Positions 1-8,302 are shown, counted from the first letter of the stretch. The stretch is 15,510 nucleotides of DNA from Verrucomicrobiota bacterium (GCA_023457715.1 JAEWKR010000127.1:1-15510), one strand, 5' to 3'. Numbers and translations: made by a program. Notes: generated by a model not told the origin, from the sequence alone.

Positions 1-203
<203 letters not shown>

Positions 204-261
204 AGTCAGCCGCCCCTTTTTCCGTGCGTCCGCGCCCGTCCTCGGTACCCTGTCATCCTTC

Positions 262-939
262 ATGGGCGTACCAGCCGACCAGTCCCGTTTCATCACGTTT
301 CGCAACTCGCTGATCTCCGGCGCGCTGCTGCTCGCGCCGCTGGCGGTCACCGTCATCGCGTTCAGCTGGATCATCGACAAGGTCGGCGGGACATTCCGAC
401 CGATCTATCAGGCGTACCTGCCGGAATCGCTGCAGAGCATCCCGTTTTTCTGGGATCTGCTGGCAACGCTCGTGGTGGTGCTGTTGGTGACCGCCTTCGG
501 GTTCTTCTCGAACTATGTTCTGGGCAAATTCTTCTTCAGCATGGCGGAGCGTGCCATCCTGCGGATCCCCGGCGTGGGCGGCCTGTACAGTTCGGTCAAA
601 CAGATCGTCACCACCTTCGGCTCCCAGAGCCGCAGCATGTTCAACCAGGTGGTCCTCGTGGAATTTCCCCGCAAAGGGATCTGGTCGATCGGGTTCCTGA
701 CGAACAAGGCTCCCTCCGAACCCCACGCTCGTCTCGGCACCGAGCTCTGGACCGTTTTCGTGCCCACCACGCCGAACCCGACCAGCGGGTTCATGCTCAT
801 GCTCGCCCCCGCGGACGTCATCGAATTGGACATGTCGGTCGGCGACGCCATGAAGATGATCATCTCCGGTGGCGCCGTCGTGCCGCCAGCCACGGCAAAG
901 GCCGCGGTAAACGCGGACGATGCTTTGACGGCACGATAA
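262..939 (+). CDS. DUF502 family integral membrane protein
   Basis: This 225-residue protein matches the DUF502 family of small bacterial membrane proteins of unknown biochemical role. Two hydrophobic segments are visible near the N-terminus: one around LISGALLLAPLAVTVIAF and one around LLATLVVVLLVTAFGFF. Between them is a polar stretch with WIIDKVGGTFRPIY. The soluble part holds the family-typical IPGVGGLYSSVKQIV stretch and later FVPTTPNPTSGFMLML. The frame is open to an ATG at 175, but that start lies in the GTTCGAT array and would add 29 repeat-encoded residues. I therefore chose the ATG at 262, which gives a normal family length. No Shine-Dalgarno sequence precedes it. It lies about 150 bp upstream of recO on the same strand, separated by a strong inverted repeat. 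Family assignment is fairly secure; function is unknown. Confidence 0.85.
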   Translation: MGVPADQSRFITFRNSLISGALLLAPLAVTVIAFSWIIDKVGGTFRPIYQAYLPESLQSIPFFWDLLATLVVVLLVTAFGFFSNYVLGKFFFSMAERAILRIPGVGGLYSSVKQIVTTFGSQSRSMFNQVVLVEFPRKGIWSIGFLTNKAPSEPHARLGTELWTVFVPTTPNPTSGFMLMLAPADVIELDMSVGDAMKMIISGGAVVPPATAKAAVNADDALTAR

Positions 940-967
940 GTGTCAGGCGAAGCATGAGGCGCGATCC

Positions 968-1078
968 GAGATCCGGGATCCGGGATTTCCGGATCCACCC
1001 AGTCGTCTCCGCGTCGCAACCCGCAACTTGGCCCGTGGATCGCTCATCCCGCATCGCCGATCCCGGATCCCGGATCTC
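968..1078. repeat. Perfect 19-bp inverted repeat of CCGGGAT heptamers
   Basis: The sequence at 968-986, a run of the 7-bp word CCGGGAT, is the exact reverse complement of 1060-1078. The 73-bp spacer between them is not obviously repetitive. This fills most of the gap between the DUF502 gene and recO. A transcript would fold into a 19-bp GC-rich stem ending 15 bases before the recO start codon, so it could act on termination or on recO translation. That role is inference. No T-run follows the right arm, so it is not a classical intrinsic terminator. Confidence 0.88.
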
Positions 1079-1093
1079 AGCGCCCTGCTGACC

Positions 1094-1711
1094 ATGCCGG
1101 CGCAATCCCTCCAGCTCGACGCAATCGTGCTCCTGAAGCAGCCGCCCGGGGACACGTTCCAAACCCTGAACCTTTTCACCGTCGAACACGGGGTGGTCCT
1201 CGTCTTGCAGCGGCTGCCGAAAAAGGCCGGACCGGGAAGCATCCTCGACCTCTTCGACCACGCATCCGTGCGGCTGGAAACCTCCAACCAGGGCCGCACC
1301 TATTTCGTGCAGGAGACCCGTCTCCTCACGCGGCACGGCGACATCGGCCGGAATTACCAGGCCCTCGTGCTCGCTTCGCGACTGGCCACGGTCATCGCGC
1401 GCAATCCCCTGGACGAAGCGGGCCGCCCGCAGGTGTTCGCGCTGCTGGAACGGGCCCTGGCGGCGTTCGGCCGTTCACCGCGTCCGGACATCGTGTATCT
1501 GAAGGCCTTGTACCGCTTTGCCCGTGAGGAAGGCCTGCCGCTCAAGGAGGAGTGGTTTCCCACGCTTCCCGCGTCCGATCGGGCCGGCTTGGGCGCGTTG
1601 CTCAATCAGCCGCTCGAGGAACAGTCCGCCGCCGCCGACCTTGTCACACGGTGGCAGCGCCGGCTCGAAGAGTACCTCCGCGGCCACGCCGACTTTGTGA
1701 TCCCGGAGTGA
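1094..1711 (+). CDS. recO: DNA repair protein RecO-like
   Basis: RecO acts in the RecFOR pathway, annealing single strands and helping load RecA at gaps. This 205-residue protein opens with an OB-fold-like segment (AIVLLKQ, then LNLFTVEHGVVLVLQR), which resembles the RecO N-terminal domain. A helical C-terminal part follows (ALVLASRLATVIARN and VFALLERALAAF). It is shorter than the roughly 240 residues of E. coli RecO, and I see no cysteine zinc finger of the kind many RecO proteins carry. The frame is open to 1028, but the ATG at 1094 gives the RecO-like N-terminus and lies just outside the inverted repeat. It shares strand with the nuclease-helicase and dnaE2, which fits a repair neighbourhood. 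The assignment rests on general sequence resemblance, so confidence is moderate. Confidence 0.68.
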   Translation: MPAQSLQLDAIVLLKQPPGDTFQTLNLFTVEHGVVLVLQRLPKKAGPGSILDLFDHASVRLETSNQGRTYFVQETRLLTRHGDIGRNYQALVLASRLATVIARNPLDEAGRPQVFALLERALAAFGRSPRPDIVYLKALYRFAREEGLPLKEEWFPTLPASDRAGLGALLNQPLEEQSAAADLVTRWQRRLEEYLRGHADFVIPE

Positions 1712-1744
1712 TTGCAACGGGACTCTCCGATTTTGTGCTCCGGC

Positions 1745-1799
1745 TCCTGCTCGTGCTCGGAGTCAAAGCCGTCGAGCACGATCATGAGCACGAGCACGA
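1745..1799. repeat. Inverted repeat of the GCTCGTGCTC word
   Basis: The left arm at 1745-1758 (TCCTGCTCGTGCTC) pairs with the right arm at 1786-1799 (GAGCACGAGCACGA) at 13 of 14 positions over a 27-bp spacer. The same word builds the hexamer array and its inverted partner at 8172-8243, and GAGCACGAG recurs at 12395-12403. It starts 34 bases after the recO stop and could form a hairpin in the recO transcript, but no T-run follows. Confidence 0.8.
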
Positions 1800-1833
1800 T
1801 CTGAAACGCTAGCTGGCAGGGCTTGCCGCCCCC

Positions 1834-1875
1834 CCTTTCCCTCTCACTTTCACCCTCACTCTCACTTTCCCTCTC
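1834..1875 (+). repeat. Pyrimidine-rich hexamer array abutting the helicase start codon
   Basis: Seven degenerate hexamers of the CCTTTC, CCTCTC, ACTTTC and ACTCTC type run without interruption and stop two bases before the ATG at 1878. The whole leader is C and T with a few A, so no Shine-Dalgarno sequence is possible here. A tract like this in a leader could bind ribosomal protein S1 or vary in length, but both roles are inference. Confidence 0.8.
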
Positions 1876-1877
1876 CC

Positions 1878-4568
1878 ATGCACTTCAACCTCGATCATCG
1901 CACCGCTGCCTTCAGCGTGGGCGAGTTTTCGGGGTTTACCCTGGGACCGCGGGAGGCGGGCGAGGGCGGTGGGGCCGCCGGAATCTGGCGCGCGCACCTC
2001 GGCACGCACTGGCACAATCAGCTGCGCGACCGCGCCCTCCACGAGTTCGGCAGCCTGGCTGAATTCGAACTGCCGGTCACCGGGCGCATCGTCCACCGCG
2101 GCTGGACCTTCACGCTCACCGGGCGCATCGACCAGATCGTCCGCCCCGCGGGTTCCGAACTGCTCGCAGCCGATGATGGACCGCGGGCGGCCCGCCCGCC
2201 CTCAGCACCCCCGGCACTCACCCTCCGCGAAATCAAATCCGTCACCCGCGCCCTCCCTGCGGACGAAGGCGAACTGCGGCGCGAGTATCCCGACTACTTC
2301 ATCCAGCTCGCCTCCTACGTCGCGCTGACCCGCAACGGACTCCTGGTCGGCGATGACGCCGGCGCGCGGCTGATGGCGGGAGGCGCCGGCCTCGGCCGTG
2401 TCCAGGGCGAACTCGTTTTTGTCGAAACCGGCTCGGGTCTTGCGCAGACGGTCGGTTTCACGCCCTCGGACGACGCGCTCTTCCGCGCCCAGCTCGACCG
2501 CGTCGCCGACTTTCTCGACCTCCGCCAGCGCGCGCGCGAACGCCTGCGGCGGCTCCGGTTCCGCTCCGCGTTCCCCTCTCCCCGCCCCGGCCAGGAGACG
2601 ACGCTCCAGGAACTGACCGCCCTCTTCGAGCAACGCCCGCTCATACTGTTCGAGGCGCCGACCGGCTTCGGAAAAACCGGGGTGCTCGTCGAGTTTGCCC
2701 TCGGGCAGTTGAAATCCGGGCACTTCGACCGGGTCCTCTACCTCACCAGCAAGTCCACGGGGCAGCTCCAGGTGGTGCGCACCCTCCAGGGCATGACGGC
2801 CGCCGCGCCCGAGGATCCCGCCGGCTCCGGCACGCCCGTCGCCGTGTGGCACGTGCGGAACAAGGCTGAGCACTGTGTGAACACCACGTTCCACTGCGTG
2901 CGGGACAACTGTGGCTTCCTCGCTGGCGCGGTCGAGCGGTGGCCCGCCAGCGGTCTCGCGCGGTTCTACATCGACGAACACCATCGCCGGGATCTGGAGA
3001 CCCTCCGCTCCGCCGGCCGGGACGCCCGAATCTGTCCCTACGAAATCACCCGGGCCGCCCTCGCCTTCAACGACGTCTGGATCGGCGACTACAACTACGT
3101 CTTCGCTCCATCCAACCGCACGTTGTTCTACGGCCAACCCGGCTTCGTCGCCGCGCGCACGCTCCTGCTGGTCGACGAGGCGCACAACCTCCCTGCCCGC
3201 GTGGCCGACGCCTACTCGCAGCGCTTCACCGCTGGCGACGCGTATGCGGTGAAGGATGAACTCCACCGCGTGCGTGCCCCCGCCGCGTTGCTGACCGCGT
3301 GGGACCACTGGTGCCATTTCCTGCAACACCTCGCGCCGACGGACGCCCTGCCCGCCGCGGATGAGGACGACGCGCAGCACCTGCTCGCCCAGGTGGCGCA
3401 ACAGCTCAGCGCCACGACCATGGACTATGCGGCCCTCGGCGCGTTCGCCGCGGATGCACTCTGGTCGGTGCCCGCGTTCCTCGAGCAGCTCAAGACCGAG
3501 GACCTCCCCCGCCTTTGGTGGGTGCCGCGTCCCGCCGAGCTTGCGCTCACCTGCCTCGACGCCGCGAAGGCAATCGGCCGCTCCTTGCGTGAATTTGGAG
3601 GCGTCGTGCTCGCCAGCGCCACCCTTACCCCCGTCGACAACTTCGCCACCGCCTGCGGCCTCGACGACGCCGGCCATTCGGGCAACCGGCGGACTCCGCC
3701 GCTCCCCGTGGCAACCACGTCCGAACCCGCGGCTCCCGACCGGCTCGGCACGCTCAACAAACGGACGACGAAGAAACTGTACCGACAGCTCACCACCGGC
3801 GCCGCCCTCTTGAAGGTCGAGGAAGCCCGCGACGCCGCCAGCCCTGCCCTCCTCCGTGCGCACGCCCCGTGGCGGGACGGCACGTACCGGATTGGCTTCG
3901 ACGCGCGGGTCGACACCACTTTCCAACACCGCTCCCGCTGGTTTGCGACGACCGCGGCCACGATCGCGGCGCTGCAGCAGCGGGCGCGCGGGCCCGTCGC
4001 CGTGTTCTTTCCCTCGTATGCCTACGCCGAGGCGGTCCGCGACGAGGCCGCGAGAAAGCCGACACCGGCCGGTGTCGCGCCGGCTTTAGCCGGTACCCTT
4101 TCCACACCGCCGCTGCGCGCCTCGATCCAGCCCAAAGCTCGCGATCTGAATGCCCAGGCCGCCTGGGTCGAAGAGGCGCTCTTGGTCGGCGACGCGTTGT
4201 TCCTCGTGCTTGGCTCGAGTTTCGCCGAAGGCATCGACCTGCTGGGTGGCCGCGTGGAATACGCCATGGTCGTCGGCCCGGCGTTGCCGGAAGTGAATGC
4301 CGTCCAGCGCGCCCGCCTCGCCGAAGCCGCCCGGCGCGGACTCAGTCGCGACGCCGCGTTCCGCCTGGTTTACCAGGTTCCGGGCATGACCAAGGTCAAC
4401 CAGGCGCTCGGCCGGCTCGTGCGCGGCCCCGGCCAGCGCGCCCGCGTCCTTCTCCACTGCCGCCGCTTCGAAGAGGAAACGTATCTCGCCCTGCTGGCGC
4501 CGGAGTACCGCGAAGGCACCACGATCCGCACCGACGCGGAATTAGAGACGTGGCTGGCGTCACCGTAG
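1878..4568 (+). CDS. RecB-like nuclease fused to XPD/DinG-type iron-sulfur DNA helicase
   Basis: This 896-residue protein appears to join two activities. Residues 1-160 carry the marks of a PD-(D/E)XK nuclease of the RecB/Cas4 type: GTHWHNQL (H44, H46), GRIDQI (D85), EIKSV (E118, K120) and QLASY (Q143, Y147). From about residue 240 comes a superfamily 2 helicase of the XPD/DinG group: Walker A PTGFGKT near 261-267, four cysteines C333, C340, C345 and C386 (the last in CPYEITRAAL) as expected for a 4Fe-4S cluster, DEAH at 433-436, SATLTPV, GSSFAEGID, and QALGRLVRG as motif VI. Such helicases usually move 5' to 3' on DNA. Low-complexity stretches with GC hairpins at 2184-2198, 3687-3701 and 4061-4094 fall in apparent linkers. 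dnaE2 follows after 240 bp on the same strand. The helicase is certain; the nuclease is likely from motif spacing. Confidence 0.88.
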   Translation: MHFNLDHRTAAFSVGEFSGFTLGPREAGEGGGAAGIWRAHLGTHWHNQLRDRALHEFGSLAEFELPVTGRIVHRGWTFTLTGRIDQIVRPAGSELLAADDGPRAARPPSAPPALTLREIKSVTRALPADEGELRREYPDYFIQLASYVALTRNGLLVGDDAGARLMAGGAGLGRVQGELVFVETGSGLAQTVGFTPSDDALFRAQLDRVADFLDLRQRARERLRRLRFRSAFPSPRPGQETTLQELTALFEQRPLILFEAPTGFGKTGVLVEFALGQLKSGHFDRVLYLTSKSTGQLQVVRTLQGMTAAAPEDPAGSGTPVAVWHVRNKAEHCVNTTFHCVRDNCGFLAGAVERWPASGLARFYIDEHHRRDLETLRSAGRDARICPYEITRAALAFNDVWIGDYNYVFAPSNRTLFYGQPGFVAARTLLLVDEAHNLPARVADAYSQRFTAGDAYAVKDELHRVRAPAALLTAWDHWCHFLQHLAPTDALPAADEDDAQHLLAQVAQQLSATTMDYAALGAFAADALWSVPAFLEQLKTEDLPRLWWVPRPAELALTCLDAAKAIGRSLREFGGVVLASATLTPVDNFATACGLDDAGHSGNRRTPPLPVATTSEPAAPDRLGTLNKRTTKKLYRQLTTGAALLKVEEARDAASPALLRAHAPWRDGTYRIGFDARVDTTFQHRSRWFATTAATIAALQQRARGPVAVFFPSYAYAEAVRDEAARKPTPAGVAPALAGTLSTPPLRASIQPKARDLNAQAAWVEEALLVGDALFLVLGSSFAEGIDLLGGRVEYAMVVGPALPEVNAVQRARLAEAARRGLSRDAAFRLVYQVPGMTKVNQALGRLVRGPGQRARVLLHCRRFEEETYLALLAPEYREGTTIRTDAELETWLASP
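4061..4094. repeat. Two GC palindromes inside the nuclease-helicase gene
   Basis: GACACCGGCCGGTGTC at 4061-4076 is a perfect 16-bp palindrome. GCCGGCTTTAGCCGGT at 4079-4094 is a short hairpin. They encode a proline- and alanine-rich stretch (KPTPAGVAPALAG) between helicase motifs IV and V. A nearly identical hairpin, GCCGGCTTCAGCCGGT, lies inside dnaE2 at 5132-5147. This suggests a dispersed hairpin element tolerated in linkers; the insertion itself is inferred. Confidence 0.7.
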
Positions 4569-4621
4569 ACGCCTGCGCCTACCACCCGACGGGACGTTGC
4601 GTCTGCGGTAAGGGGCCCAAG

Positions 4622-4700
4622 CTTCCGCCTGAAAGGCGGGACTACCTACCCAGACCGCAAGGCACTGGCTTTGGCACGTAGTCCCGCGTTCACGCGGAAG
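4622..4700. repeat. REP-like pair of facing hairpins
   Basis: Two short hairpins face each other: CCGCC-TGAAA-GGCGG at 4625-4639 and CCGCG-TTCA-CGCGG at 4684-4697. Each is flanked by the same outer sequence, GGGACTAC on one side and CTTCCGC on the other, so the two arms also pair over about 23 bp. The inner base pair differs between the hairpins but stays paired in both, which suggests the fold is kept. A second element of the same family is at 11229-11307. The layout resembles REP or BIME elements of other bacteria. No transposase of the RAYT type is in the window. Confidence 0.8.
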
Positions 4701-4785
4701 GTTTGCCGCCCTTTTCCACGCAACTTCCTGCCCATGAATCGCGGCCGCAAACCGCGCCCTGCGCTCCCTTGCCCGACGCCCGGCC

Positions 4786-4805
4786 ACGTGTACACCTGTA
4801 CACGT
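4786..4805. promoter_or_regulatory. Candidate LexA box in front of dnaE2
   Basis: A perfect palindrome with 8-bp arms and a 4-bp centre ends three bases before the dnaE2 ATG. Its core reads TGTAC-ACCT-GTACA. From memory, the LexA motif reported for Verrucomicrobia is TGTTC-N4-GAACA. The core has the same length and spacing and differs by one symmetrical base in each half. DnaE2 is an SOS-controlled gene in many bacteria, so the position makes sense. Being so close to the ATG, the box implies a very short or absent leader. No convincing -35 and -10 pair is visible. Confidence 0.55.
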
Positions 4806-4808
4806 CGC

Positions 4809-7800
4809 ATGGCCTATTTCGAACTGCACGCTCGCAGCGCCTTCAGCTTCCTGCGGGGCGCCTCGAATCCCGAGGACCTGGCCCGGGCCGCCGCCGCGGC
4901 GCAGCTGCCCGGCCTGGCGTTGCTCGATCGGGATGGCGTCTACGGCGCGCCGCGATTGTTCGGCACCGCGCGCGAACACGGCCTCCAGGCCAAGGTGGGC
5001 GCAGAGCTCACCATGGAGGACGGCACGGTCATCCCTTTGCTGGCCGCCTCACGGGAGGGCTACCAGAACCTCTGCCAGCTCATCACCGAAGCGAAACTCG
5101 TTCCGCGTGCCGACTTGCCTCGGGCCGAAGCGCCGGCTTCAGCCGGTCCCCGTCCGGTGTCCCCCCACGACCCCGACCCGGCCGACCGCAAGCGCCCGTG
5201 TTTCGCCACCTGGTCCGAACTCGCACGATTTTCCCCGGGCCTCATCGCCCTGACCGGCGACGAGGAAGGCCCGATCCGCCGGGCCTGGCGGGAGCGGGGC
5301 GGCGATGACGCCGCCGCCGCCCTCGATCGCCTCGTCTCCGTCTTCGGTCGCGATCGCGTTTACGTCGAACTCCAGCGCCATCGCATCCGCGGCGAAGACC
5401 GCGAGAACACGTTTCTCTGCCACCTCGCCGCCGACCGCGGTCTCCCTCTGGTGGCGACCGGCGGGGTCAACTACGCCACCCGCGACACGCGCCGTGTCGC
5501 CGACGCCTTCACCTGCCTGCGGCTGCACACCACGCTGGATGCCGCCGGCCGGCAGCTCGCGGTCAACGACCACCGCCACGTCAAATCCGTGGCCGACATG
5601 GAGACGTTGTTCTCCGATCTGCCCGAAGCGCTCGCCCACTCCACCCGCCTCGCCGACCGGCTCGAGTTTTCCTTGCGCGACCTCGGGTATCGTTTTCCCG
5701 CCTACCCCGTCCCTGCCGGCACCACCATGGAGGCCTTCCTGCGCGAGCGGGCCTATGCGGGCGCGCGCGACCGCTACGGCACGATCGATGCGGCCGTGCA
5801 GCGCCAGCTCGACAAGGAACTCGCCCTCATTGGCCGCCTCGGGTTCAGCGGGTACTTTCTCATCGTTTGGGACATGTGCCGGTTCTGCCGCGAGGAAAAC
5901 ATCCTCGTGCAGGGCCGGGGCAGCGCCGCCAACAGCCTCGTCTGCTACTGCCTCCGGATCACCGCCGTCGATCCGATCAAGTGCCGGCTCCTCTTCGAAC
6001 GTTTCCTCAGCGAGGGGCGCGTCGGCGCCGACGGCCACCCTTCCTGGCCCGACATCGACCTGGATCTACCCAGCGGCGACCTGCGCGAGCGGGTGATCCA
6101 GCGCGTGTACGAACGCTACGCACCCCGCGGCGCCTCGATGACCGCCAACGTGATCACCTACCGCGGTCGCAGCACGGTGCGGGAGCTCGGGAAGGTGCTG
6201 GGCTTTGGCGAGGACGCCCTCAACCGCTTTTCCAGCCTCTACGCCAATGGCGATTTCCCCGAAACCCTGCAGCTTCAGCAGCAGCTCGCGATGGCCGGGC
6301 TCGGCGCCAACCACGCCCGCGCGGAGGCCCTCGCCTCGCTCTACCAGAAGGTCTACGGGCTGCCCCGCCACCTCGGCCAGCACTCGGGCGGCATGGTCAT
6401 CTGCCAGGGCCTGCTCTCGTCCGTCGTACCGCTGGAAAACGCCTCGATGCCGGGCCGGGTCGTGTGCCAGTGGGACAAGGACGATTGCGAGGACCTCGGC
6501 ATCGTGAAGGTCGACTTCCTCGGGCTGGGCATGATGGCCGTCCTGCAGGAGACCTTCGAGCTCTGCGCGCGCGAGGGCGAGCGGCTCGAGCTGTATCAGA
6601 TCCCCCAGGACGACGAGGCCACGTTCGATGCGCTCTGCGCCGCCGACACCATCGGCGTCTTCCAGGTCGAGAGCCGCGCCCAGATGGCCACCCTCCCCCG
6701 GTTCCGGCCGCGCACGTTCTACGACGTCGCCATGCAGGTCGCCATCGTCCGGCCCGGCCCGATCGTCGGCAACCTCACGCATCCCTTGATCCGCCGCCGC
6801 AACCGGCTGGAGGAACCCGACTGGATCGACGCCAGCGTGGCCGGCCTCGTGAAACCGATCCTGGAACGCACCAACGGCGTCATCCTTTTCCAGGAGCAGA
6901 TGCTGGAGCTGTCGATGAAGCTGGCCAACTTCACCGGCGGCCAGGCCGAGGAGCTCCGCCGCGCGATGGGTTTCACCCGCAACACCGACCGGCTCGACAA
7001 GGCCCTGCTCCAGCTGCGCAACGCCCTCCGCGCGAACGGCCACACCGACAACGTGATCAACCGCGTGTGCGAGTCGGCGCTGTCCTTCGCCGCCTACGGC
7101 TTCCCCGAATCCCATGCCATCAGCTTCGGCCTGCTCGCCTACGCCAGCACCTGGCTGAAGGTGCACCGGCCCGCCCCGTTCACCGCCGCGCTGCTGAACC
7201 ACCAGCCGATGGGTTTCTACTCCCCCGCCACCCTCCTGCAGGATGCCCGCCGTCATGGCCTCCAGATCCGGCCGGTCTGCGTGGCCGCGTCCGACTGGAA
7301 CTGTACGGTTGAGGCGCCCGACACGATCCGCATCGGCCTGCGCTATGTGAAGGGCCTGCGTGCCGCCGCCGCGCGCGCCCTGCTGGCGGAACGCGCCGCC
7401 CGGCCTTTTCACTCGCTCGACGACTTCCTGCGCCGCACCCGCTTCTCCGCCGCCGAACGCCGCGCGCTGGCCTCCACCGGGGCGCTCAACGCCCTGGCCG
7501 GCCACCGCCGGGCCGCGCTCTGGCAGGTGGAAGCCGCCTGGTCCGACGACGAGGCCTTGTTCAAGTACCACGTCGAGCAGCCCGATCTCGACCTCGCCGT
7601 GGCCGAAGCCCCCGATCTCAAATCTCAAATCTCAGATCTCAAATCGGCGCGCAGCGCCGATACCCCCCTCGTCCCCATGTCCCTCTCCGAACGCCTGCAT
7701 GCCGACTTCGCGGGCCTCGAGCTCACCGTCGGCACGCATCCCATGGCCCTCGCCCGAGCCCAGCTCCCCGACTGCTGGCGCGCCAGCGATCTCCCGCTGG

Positions 7801-8093
7801 CGACCGATGGTTCCCGCGTCACCATCGCCGGCTCCGTCATCTGTCGCCAGCGGCCCGGCACCGCCAAGGGTTTCGTCTTTATCAGCCTCGAGGATGAAAC
7901 CGGCATCGCCAACGCGGTGGTGCAGCCCACCGCCTTCGAGCGTCACCGCTTGCTCATCACCCAGGAGCCCGCGCTGAAGATCACCGGCAAGCTCCAGAAC
8001 CAATCCGGAGTGATCCATATCCGCGCCGACGTGATCGAGCCCCTCCCCCTCTCCGCCGCGATCCCCTCCCAAGCCTCCCATGATTTCAGGTAA
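4809..8093 (+). CDS. dnaE2: Error-prone DNA polymerase III alpha subunit DnaE2 (ImuC)
   Basis: DnaE2 is a C-family polymerase that copies past damaged bases, usually as part of the SOS response. This 1094-residue protein has the family's full layout. An N-terminal PHP domain begins ELHARSAFSFLRGAS. The palm carries catalytic aspartates D415 and D417 in PDIDLDL and D569 in KVDFLGLG. A helix-hairpin-helix region lies near 845-880. The OB fold carries the DnaE2 signature GTAKGFVFISLEDETG near 1017. The PHP domain looks degenerate: HARS replaces the usual HxHS and LDRDGVYG replaces TDHDGLYG. The frame opens at 4671, but homology starts at the ATG at 4809, just after the LexA-like box. Residues 936-953 are encoded by dispersed repeat sequence, and a GC hairpin sits at 5132-5147. 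No imuA or imuB is nearby. Confidence 0.95.
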   Translation: MAYFELHARSAFSFLRGASNPEDLARAAAAAQLPGLALLDRDGVYGAPRLFGTAREHGLQAKVGAELTMEDGTVIPLLAASREGYQNLCQLITEAKLVPRADLPRAEAPASAGPRPVSPHDPDPADRKRPCFATWSELARFSPGLIALTGDEEGPIRRAWRERGGDDAAAALDRLVSVFGRDRVYVELQRHRIRGEDRENTFLCHLAADRGLPLVATGGVNYATRDTRRVADAFTCLRLHTTLDAAGRQLAVNDHRHVKSVADMETLFSDLPEALAHSTRLADRLEFSLRDLGYRFPAYPVPAGTTMEAFLRERAYAGARDRYGTIDAAVQRQLDKELALIGRLGFSGYFLIVWDMCRFCREENILVQGRGSAANSLVCYCLRITAVDPIKCRLLFERFLSEGRVGADGHPSWPDIDLDLPSGDLRERVIQRVYERYAPRGASMTANVITYRGRSTVRELGKVLGFGEDALNRFSSLYANGDFPETLQLQQQLAMAGLGANHARAEALASLYQKVYGLPRHLGQHSGGMVICQGLLSSVVPLENASMPGRVVCQWDKDDCEDLGIVKVDFLGLGMMAVLQETFELCAREGERLELYQIPQDDEATFDALCAADTIGVFQVESRAQMATLPRFRPRTFYDVAMQVAIVRPGPIVGNLTHPLIRRRNRLEEPDWIDASVAGLVKPILERTNGVILFQEQMLELSMKLANFTGGQAEELRRAMGFTRNTDRLDKALLQLRNALRANGHTDNVINRVCESALSFAAYGFPESHAISFGLLAYASTWLKVHRPAPFTAALLNHQPMGFYSPATLLQDARRHGLQIRPVCVAASDWNCTVEAPDTIRIGLRYVKGLRAAAARALLAERAARPFHSLDDFLRRTRFSAAERRALASTGALNALAGHRRAALWQVEAAWSDDEALFKYHVEQPDLDLAVAEAPDLKSQISDLKSARSADTPLVPMSLSERLHADFAGLELTVGTHPMALARAQLPDCWRASDLPLATDGSRVTIAGSVICRQRPGTAKGFVFISLEDETGIANAVVQPTAFERHRLLITQEPALKITGKLQNQSGVIHIRADVIEPLPLSAAIPSQASHDFR
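5132..5147. repeat. GC hairpin inside dnaE2
   Basis: GCCGGCTTCAGCCGGT differs at one loop base from the hairpin at 4079-4094 in the upstream gene. It encodes part of a proline- and alanine-rich stretch (EAPASAGPRP) in the PHP domain, in a segment that seems longer than in DnaE2 proteins I remember. Confidence 0.65.
7614..7661 (-). repeat. Composite-repeat module and GC hairpin inside dnaE2, in frame
   Basis: Positions 7614-7645 are the reverse complement of the 32-bp module at 75-106 with one mismatch. They are read in frame as DLKSQISDLKS. An overlapping perfect hairpin, ATCGGCGC-GCA-GCGCCGAT, follows at 7643-7661 and resembles the GC hairpins at 4079 and 5132. The segment lies in the linker between the helix-hairpin-helix region and the OB fold, where extra residues are likely to be tolerated. 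Confidence 0.9.
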
Positions 8094-8133
8094 TGGGGGG
8101 GCGAGTGAGAGAACGATCCTGCCCCGATCTTTC

Positions 8134-8281
<148 letters not shown>

Positions 8282-8302
8282 CCAAAGGGCCAGCTAACGT
8301 CT

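Noticed and set aside
4671..4808. Extended DnaE2 start at 4671
   Set aside because: The added residues run through one REP hairpin arm and the LexA-like box; family similarity starts at 4809.
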